10,397 nucleotides of DNA from SZUA-426 sp041666155 (lineage in GTDB: Bacteria > Spirochaetota > Spirochaetia > Treponematales > Breznakiellaceae), in contig JBAYHM010000159.1 in assembly GCA_041666155.1 (NCBI GenBank), positions 1 through 10,397 of the forward strand, written 5' to 3'. The position numbers and the translations under genes were made by a program. The notes under the pieces are model-generated. The model saw only the letters and a program-made list of their open reading frames with translations. It ran no database searches and was not told the origin of the DNA. Below are positions 5,907 to 10,397 of the stretch, piece after piece (positions within the stretch are counted from its first letter, which is position 1; each line of letters starts with the position of its first letter).

Positions 5907-6968
5907 CTACGCGTCGGAAGAAGCTTTGGTCGCGGCGGAGAGGAACTCGGCGGCGATATGCTCCGCCGTCCAACCGCACAAGCTTGTATTCACTTTCAAG
6001 TAAAAACGTCCCGATGACGCGTCAGGCAGGAAAATATCCCGCTTCCGCAAGGCCGCGGCGAATTTCCCCGCGTCGGCTTTTCTCTCCGTAAGTTCCAGGC
6101 CGAAAATGTTGCTGCCGTTCAGGACTCTCGATACGGCGAAACCGCCCGAATCCACGAGCGTGTCGATCAAGATTTCGGAAATCCGCGCCGCTTCGGCGAA
6201 TTCCTCGGCGAAACGGGCTAGACCGTCGACGGCGAGCGCGGCGAAGGGCCATGCCTGGTTGAGTCCGCCTCCGAACATTCTCCTTTCGTGAAACATCCCG
6301 TCCAAGAGCGCCGCCGGTCCCGCGAGCACGGCGCCGGAGGGAGGCCCGAAATATTTGTAGAGGGATACATAGACCGTGTCGAAGAGGGCGGCATATTCCC
6401 GAACCGGTATCTTCGTGTACTGCGACGCGATGAAAAGCCGCGCACCGTCAAGATGGGTGCCGATCCCGTTTTCCCTCGCCCATGCTGTCAGCCTGGACAT
6501 TTCCCCGAAATCGAAGACCTCTCCGTGGCAGCGCCTTACGGGGCTTTCGATCGACATGGCTCCGATCCCCGTCCTCACCCGCGTTTCGGCGGCATCGGCC
6601 AGGGCTTCCTTCGCTTCTTCAAGCGTGAATTGCGCCCGGTGATGCCCGAGCGGTATCAGCTGGAAGCCTGACAGGGTGGATAACGCGTCGCCCACGTCCT
6701 GGTAGATGTGGCTCCGTTCCTGCACGATGACGCGGCTGCCCTTGGCGGCGAGCGCCCGGATCGCCAGGTGGTTCGCGAGCGTCCCCGTGGGCATGAAGAC
6801 GGCCTTCTCCTTGCCGAGAACTCCGGCTATTTCCGCTTCGAACCGCGAGACTTCCCCGCCGAGAGAATAGGCATCAAGCGCGATCTCGCGCTTTCCCACG
6901 ATTTCGGACAACATAGCGGCGATCTCGGCCGCGCCGTATTCGGGCGCGTCGTATCTGAACGAAATCAT
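5907..6968 (-). CDS. Threonine aldolase-family PLP-dependent lyase
   Basis: This encodes 353 residues from the ATG at 6968, chosen because GGAG sits seven bases upstream inside the end of the preceding gene; an upstream TTG at 7016 would overlap that gene by 44 bp and add an unlikely tail. It is a fold-type I PLP enzyme of the beta-eliminating lyase/threonine aldolase family (PF01212): MPTGTLANHLAI at 59-70 holds the phosphate, HLDGARLF (172-179) supplies the Asp that contacts the pyridine nitrogen, and SLYKYFG carries the Schiff-base Lys205. Family members cleave beta-hydroxy-alpha-amino acids to glycine plus an aldehyde. The lysine block reads S-L-Y-K-Y-F-G rather than the S-L-S-K-G-L-G of classical LtaE, so a related substrate is likely. 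It is the last gene of the leftward permease/amidohydrolase operon, four bases after the creatininase stop. Confidence 0.87.
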   Translation of the reverse strand: MISFRYDAPEYGAAEIAAMLSEIVGKREIALDAYSLGGEVSRFEAEIAGVLGKEKAVFMPTGTLANHLAIRALAAKGSRVIVQERSHIYQDVGDALSTLSGFQLIPLGHHRAQFTLEEAKEALADAAETRVRTGIGAMSIESPVRRCHGEVFDFGEMSRLTAWARENGIGTHLDGARLFIASQYTKIPVREYAALFDTVYVSLYKYFGPPSGAVLAGPAALLDGMFHERRMFGGGLNQAWPFAALAVDGLARFAEEFAEAARISEILIDTLVDSGGFAVSRVLNGSNIFGLELTERKADAGKFAAALRKRDIFLPDASSGRFYLKVNTSLCGWTAEHIAAEFLSAATKASSDA

Positions 6969-6972
6969 CGTT

Positions 6973-7725
6973 TTACTCCAGGTCGAGGAAGGCGGCGATG
7001 AAGGCGAGAACCTCACCGGCCATGGCGTCCAGGATGGCTCGGCCTTTTTCCGGCGCGGCCGCCTTGGGGGCCCCGTTTATGCCGCTTGCGGTCCTCATCG
7101 GTCCCTTCAACGTTATCAGCAGCGCGCCCGTCTCGCTCCGCGTGTGGGGAACCGCCTTTATGGTCTCGTTCACCGCACGATCAAGATGGACGAGGTCGGG
7201 CCGTATCGCGAGGACGCAGGAGGTCTCGCTCTCGTCGCCGTGGCCGCCGCCCTTTTCTTCGCATACGCGCTTTTTCGCTTCGCCCCCCAGCTCGGCGATG
7301 TTCGTGACGGCGACCCTGATGCCGAGTTCGTTCGCCAGATCGTACGAGACTATCGAGAGGGGCCCCTGGGTTGAGACGCCGCCGTCCAGGAGCAGGAATT
7401 TCTTCGCCCCGTGCCGAGCGTAGCTGCGTACGATATCGCTCACGAAGTTGATGAAATTATTCGCCCCGATGGAAACCGTTCCGGGCCAATCGACGAAGGC
7501 CGGGAAGTAGGCGAAGTTCAGGGTCGGCAGCATCAGCACACGGGCGCCGGAATCCCGCGTCACGATGCGCGCGAGCTCGTCGATTACGTACATGTCCGTT
7601 CCGAGCGGGAGGTGATGGCCGTGCTCCTTGGTGCCGCCCGCGATGGGGAGCACCACGACGGTATTCCCGTCCAAAGCTTTACGGGCTTCGGCCCAGGTTA
7701 TCTCCGACATCAGGGTAGCGCTCAT
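6973..7725 (-). CDS. Creatininase-family amidohydrolase
   Basis: This encodes 250 residues, the usual size of the creatininase/formamide amidohydrolase family (PF02633). Marks are KEHGHHLPLGTD (33-44), PGTVSIGANNF (81-91), LLLDGG (111-116) and GGHGDESETS (160-169), which correspond to the E-x-H-G-x-H-L-P-x-x-x-D, PGT, N-G-H-G-G-N-like and H-A-G-E-x-E-T-S blocks. The family uses two metal ions to hydrolyse cyclic or linear amides such as creatinine or formamide-type intermediates. Here the first block has Lys33-Glu34-His35 where creatininase has Glu-Gln-His, so the first metal ligand is shifted or changed; other relatives may share this. It is cytoplasmic. ATG at 7725 is preferred over Met6 because GGGGAGG lies six bases upstream. 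It follows the amidohydrolase stop by one base and precedes the PLP lyase by four, so the three are translated as a set. Confidence 0.87.
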   Translation of the reverse strand: MSATLMSEITWAEARKALDGNTVVVLPIAGGTKEHGHHLPLGTDMYVIDELARIVTRDSGARVLMLPTLNFAYFPAFVDWPGTVSIGANNFINFVSDIVRSYARHGAKKFLLLDGGVSTQGPLSIVSYDLANELGIRVAVTNIAELGGEAKKRVCEEKGGGHGDESETSCVLAIRPDLVHLDRAVNETIKAVPHTRSETGALLITLKGPMRTASGINGAPKAAAPEKGRAILDAMAGEVLAFIAAFLDLE

Positions 7726-7726
7726 G

Positions 7727-8506
7727 TCAGGCCTCCCCTACAAGGCTGAGTATGGTTCCGGCGAAAACCCGCTCGCGATCCTCTTCGTCGGTCACGGCTT
7801 GGAGCAATAGGCTCAGTTCATCGCCCTGGGGATTCGGGCCCACTTTCGATCCGAAGGGGATGTCGGAACCGAAGCAGATCCGCGAAGCGCCCAGTTCGGA
7901 CAGGGCCGCCTTGAAGGTCGGCAGGTCGCGTATCGTCGACGTCTCAAAAAAGACATTCTCGTGCTTTTTGAGCCGTGCGACGTTCTCCATCACGCAGTTG
8001 CCCGTATATGGTCCGCACCTTCCCATGTGGGCGATGATCAGCTTGATGTCGGGCGCGAAACCGAGGATCCTCTCGGCACTTTCGACTATTTCCCGGGTAG
8101 GGAAGTGGGCCATGAGGGGCAGTCCGGTGGAGGCAATCTCCCGGTATATCCGCTTTGAGTCGAAGCGCTCAGGTTCCAGCAGGAAATGCTGCTTATAGCC
8201 CTTGAACCCCGCCTTTGCCCAGGTGAGCGGCTGGTCATCGACCAGGGCAAAGGGAATGATCCGGTCTATGTGGCGTTTCCAGGCGTCAAGAACATAGGAA
8301 TTGGCCTTGACTTCGTCCGCTTCAGCCAAGGGGAACGGGAAGACCACTGCCTTTTCGACGCCGTTCCGGTCCAGTGATTCCAGGAGTTCCTCATGAGTCT
8401 GCGTCGTCTTGTCCTGGAAGGCCGGCTTCTTGAGCTTCTCGGGCGAAATCGGCCGTACGACGAACTCCGCCAGCCCGATATGGGTATGAGCGTCAATTAC
8501 TCTCAA
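7727..8506 (-). CDS. Amidohydrolase-2 family TIM-barrel metal-dependent hydrolase
   Basis: This encodes 259 residues of the amidohydrolase superfamily, amidohydrolase 2 type (PF04909). Metal-site blocks are in order: DAHTHIG with His7 and His9 at the end of strand 1, GFKGYKQHF with His107, LMAHFPT with His134, IIAHMGR with His160, and CFGSDIPFG with Asp215. Members hydrolyse or decarboxylate small ring or amide compounds (ACMSD-like and lactonase-like enzymes) in the cytoplasm. The barrel is a little shorter than many members. The start is TTG at 8506, fixed by the family rule that the H-x-H motif follows the first strand directly (MRVIDAHTH); AAGGA lies about ten bases upstream. The gene overlaps the preceding permease gene by 14 bp and is followed one base later by the creatininase-family gene, so it is tied to the transporter. 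Confidence 0.87.
   Translation of the reverse strand: MRVIDAHTHIGLAEFVVRPISPEKLKKPAFQDKTTQTHEELLESLDRNGVEKAVVFPFPLAEADEVKANSYVLDAWKRHIDRIIPFALVDDQPLTWAKAGFKGYKQHFLLEPERFDSKRIYREIASTGLPLMAHFPTREIVESAERILGFAPDIKLIIAHMGRCGPYTGNCVMENVARLKKHENVFFETSTIRDLPTFKAALSELGASRICFGSDIPFGSKVGPNPQGDELSLLLQAVTDEEDRERVFAGTILSLVGEA
7732..7738 (-). promoter_or_regulatory. Shine-Dalgarno site that decides the creatininase-family start
   Basis: On the minus strand GGGGAGG is followed by CCTGAC and then ATG at 7725. It lies within the last codons of the upstream amidohydrolase gene and favours this ATG over the in-frame ATG at 7710. Confidence 0.7.
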
Positions 8507-9389
8507 TTTTCTTTGTTCCTTTTCTTCGTAGTTTAGGGTCGAGGACGTCCCGCAGCGTGTCCCCGAGGAGGGTCCATCCCAGGATGAAACTTACGATGGC
8601 GATCGAGGGGTAGGTGTACGTGTACCAGTAATGGAGGGTATCGCCTTCGATTCCCAGGAGCCAGTTCTTCGAGAAGGTGATCATTTGTCCCCAGTCGGCG
8701 TATCCCGGCTCGGCTCCTACGCCGATGAAGCTCATGGAAGCCGCCGCCAGCGCGGTGACGCCGATGTCTATGAAGGCGATCACGAAGACGGGGAAGATGG
8801 AATTCGGCAAAACGTGGAAGAGAAAAATCTTGGACTCGTCGACGCCGATGCTCCGCGCCGCCATCACGAAGTCCTTGTTTTTGATTGAGAGGACTTCGCT
8901 CCGCGTGATCCTCGCGTACTGTCGCCAGCCGAACACGATCATGGCGAGAATCACTTTGTCCTGTCCCTTTCCGAGCACTATGCTGACTATGATGACGGCG
9001 ATGAGGAAGGGGAAGCTCATGAAGAGGTCGGTTATCCGCATGATGATCATGTCGCAGGTCCCGCCTATGTAGGCGCCGATCCCCCCGAGAGCCACTCCGA
9101 TGAGGAAGGTGCAGGATACGACGATGAGGCCTACTTTAAACGAGGTTCTCGCACCCCACACCATGCCGTAGAAGATGTCGTAGCCTCCACCCGTTGTTCC
9201 GAGGATGGATTTCGGTGATGGCGGGGTGGGAAGCGCGGAATACCCCACGCGCTTGATCGCATAGGGATTATCCGGGTTTTTCGGCTTTGCGAGGACGGGA
9301 GCCATGAGGGCGATAATCGCCCAGAACAGGATTATCGTCACTCCGGTCGCGCCGAGTGGATTTTTCAGCACTCGCCTTATGCTATCCAT
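8493..9389 (-). CDS. ABC transporter permease, Dpp/Opp type, DppC-like subunit
   Basis: This encodes 298 residues, normal for the DppC/OppC subfamily. It has an N-terminal hydrophobic helix (about 15-33), a periplasmic stretch with the family's LGTTGGGYDIFYGMVWGART block (63-82) and then five more membrane segments. The EAA loop that docks onto the ATPase is DFVMAARSIGVDESKI... to HVLPN (173-196), and the tail DTLRDVLDPKLRRK is typical. Together with the DppB-like subunit it would form the inner-membrane channel for peptides, opines, nickel chelates or similar small polar molecules. Only the operon context (two amidohydrolase-type enzymes and a PLP lyase) hints at the substrate, so no symbol is given. 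ATG at 9389 has GAGGG about five bases upstream and overlaps the DppB-like gene by 8 bp. Confidence 0.92.
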   Translation of the reverse strand: MDSIRRVLKNPLGATGVTIILFWAIIALMAPVLAKPKNPDNPYAIKRVGYSALPTPPSPKSILGTTGGGYDIFYGMVWGARTSFKVGLIVVSCTFLIGVALGGIGAYIGGTCDMIIMRITDLFMSFPFLIAVIIVSIVLGKGQDKVILAMIVFGWRQYARITRSEVLSIKNKDFVMAARSIGVDESKIFLFHVLPNSIFPVFVIAFIDIGVTALAAASMSFIGVGAEPGYADWGQMITFSKNWLLGIEGDTLHYWYTYTYPSIAIVSFILGWTLLGDTLRDVLDPKLRRKGTKKIESN

Positions 9390-10397
9390 TCTTGCCCTCG
9401 AAGCTTATGGTCGGGTCCAGTATCACGTATAGAATGTCGATGAGGAGATTCACCGTGATGATGATGATGCCTATCATCAGCGAAAAACCCAGGATCGCGG
9501 GAAAATCCAGCCCTTGGGCCGCAGTCACGATGAAGGTCCCCATCCCCCGGTAATTAAACACCGTTTCGATGATGACGGCTCCGCCGAGCATCTTGGCGAC
9601 CACCCCTCCGGCGACCGTGATGATCGGCAGCAAGGCGTTGCGCCGCGCGTGCTTGTTGATGACGATTTTTTCGGCAAGCCCTTTGGCCCGCGCCGTCAGG
9701 ACATACTCCTTGCCCAGGGTCTCCAGGAGGGAGGACCTCATGAGCCTGAGGATCGTGGACAGGAACCCCAATGAATACGCGATAGAGGGCAGCACGAGGT
9801 GCTTGAGGGCGTCAAGGAATACGGGAATGTTTCCGTTGAGGAGTCCGTCCACCGTGTTCATGCCGGTAAAACGCCGGAACGAGTCGGAGTAGACGATGTC
9901 CTCGGCCCAGAGGCTGAGTCTCCCGGGGGGCAGCCATCCTAGTACGGCATAGAAGATCACGAGAAGAAGAAGCCCGAAGACAAACTCGGGCAGTGAAAGC
10001 GCGAAGATCGTCGCCACGCGGGCCACTTGGTCGGGCAGGCGGTTGTGCCGCACCGCGGCGAAAGTTCCGAGCGAAATCCCGCCGAAAAAAACGATCAGGA
10101 ATCCGCAAAGCATGAGTTCCATGGTCGCCGGAAAATTTTGCGCGATGGCCTCGCTCACGGGCATTCTCGCGGAAGGCGACCAGCCGAGGTTTCCCTTGAG
10201 CACTTCTTTGAGCCAGTTCCCGTATTGCACGTAGAACGGCGCGTCAAGACCATAACGGGTGATAAGTTCTTCAAAGGATACATTGGCGGAAGCCGCCTCG
10301 GGATCGGGAAGGAAGACCGCGAGCCGCTCGTAGGGACTGAGAACCATGACCATCGAGAATATTAAGCCGGAAAGCAATAGAAGCAACAACGGCAGGA
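9382..10397 (-). CDS. ABC transporter permease, Dpp/Opp type, DppB-like subunit, 5' end outside window
   Basis: The frame is open to the right edge, with 337 complete codons visible. DppB proteins begin with about ten basic residues and then a long hydrophobic helix; here the window cuts in at LPLLLLLSGLIFSMVMVLSP, so only the first dozen or so residues are missing. A TTG at 10389 is inside the helix and should not be taken as the start. Seen in order are ITRYGLDAPFYVQYGNWL and VLKGNLGWS (the conserved G-L-D...G-N/D-L-G-x-S segment), membrane helices around 92-112, 125-152 and 195-215, the EAA loop EYVLTARAKGL (228-238) with RRNALLPI, and the C-terminal helix ending LDPTI, which is typical. 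It pairs with the DppC-like subunit. ATPases and the solute-binding protein are absent here and likely lie upstream. Confidence 0.92.
   Translation of the reverse strand, partial: LPLLLLLLSGLIFSMVMVLSPYERLAVFLPDPEAASANVSFEELITRYGLDAPFYVQYGNWLKEVLKGNLGWSPSARMPVSEAIAQNFPATMELMLCGFLIVFFGGISLGTFAAVRHNRLPDQVARVATIFALSLPEFVFGLLLLVIFYAVLGWLPPGRLSLWAEDIVYSDSFRRFTGMNTVDGLLNGNIPVFLDALKHLVLPSIAYSLGFLSTILRLMRSSLLETLGKEYVLTARAKGLAEKIVINKHARRNALLPIITVAGGVVAKMLGGAVIIETVFNYRGMGTFIVTAAQGLDFPAILGFSLMIGIIIITVNLLIDILYVILDPTISFEGKNG

Noticed and set aside
6969..7016. An N-terminal extension of the PLP lyase starting at a TTG at 7016
   Set aside because: It would overlap the creatininase-family gene by 44 bp and add a low-complexity Ser/Pro tail. 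The ATG at 6968 has a well-placed GGAG and fits the family's N-terminus.
10387..10389. TTG as the start of the DppB-like permease
   Set aside because: The frame stays open to the window edge and the codon falls inside the first membrane helix, so the true start lies outside the window.
8493..10397. Naming the permeases dppB and dppC and calling the system a dipeptide importer
   Set aside because: Permeases of this subfamily serve peptides, nickel, opines and other solutes. No binding protein is visible and the neighbours suggest a different substrate.
1..10397. CRISPR arrays, tRNA/rRNA genes, insertion sequences or phage genes
   Set aside because: No regularly spaced repeats, cloverleaf-like sequences, transposase or integrase motifs were seen on either strand.

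Overview
This 10.4 kb window comes from a Gram-negative (diderm) bacterium of moderately high G+C. An outer-membrane beta-barrel with a signal peptide and a C-terminal Phe sits next to a LolA-like lipoprotein-sorting protein. The mix of genes (J-domain protein with a long lineage-specific tail, UxaE-type epimerase, Dpp/Opp permeases) would fit a free-living or gut spirochaete, but that placement is inference from gene style and was not tested. I see no rRNA, tRNA, CRISPR array, transposase or phage gene. No gene-free stretch exceeds 300 bases; the longest is 4685-4950.

Layout: (1) 1-1412, plus strand: the tail of a LolA-like protein followed at once by an outer-membrane beta-barrel, the end of what looks like an envelope lipid or lipoprotein trafficking operon. 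(2) 3263-1409, minus strand: a compact three-gene operon of EamA-type exporter, J-domain protein and small cupin. Its last stop codon overlaps the stop of the beta-barrel gene. Genes 1 and 2 overlap by 11 bp, and all three use TTG or GTG starts. (3) 3264-3433: a divergent control region with a promoter for each direction and two inverted repeats that may be operators. (4) 3434-4684, plus strand: a tagaturonate epimerase-family protein (UxaE), apparently transcribed alone. (5) 4685-4950: an intergenic region with two strong dyad structures. (6) 4951-5841, plus strand: a cytoplasmic S9-type alpha/beta hydrolase. (7) 10397-5907, minus strand: a five-gene operon entering from the right edge and converging on the hydrolase. 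It encodes two Dpp/Opp-family ABC permeases, a TIM-barrel amidohydrolase, a creatininase-family amidohydrolase and a threonine aldolase-family PLP enzyme, with overlaps or gaps of only a few bases.

The most interesting unit is the right-hand operon. It reads as uptake plus stepwise hydrolysis of an unknown nitrogen-containing small molecule: permeases import it, two metal-dependent amidohydrolase-type enzymes open or deacylate it, and a PLP lyase cleaves the resulting beta-substituted amino acid. The substrate cannot be read from sequence. The binding protein and ATPases of the transporter are not in the window and probably lie upstream, beyond 10397.
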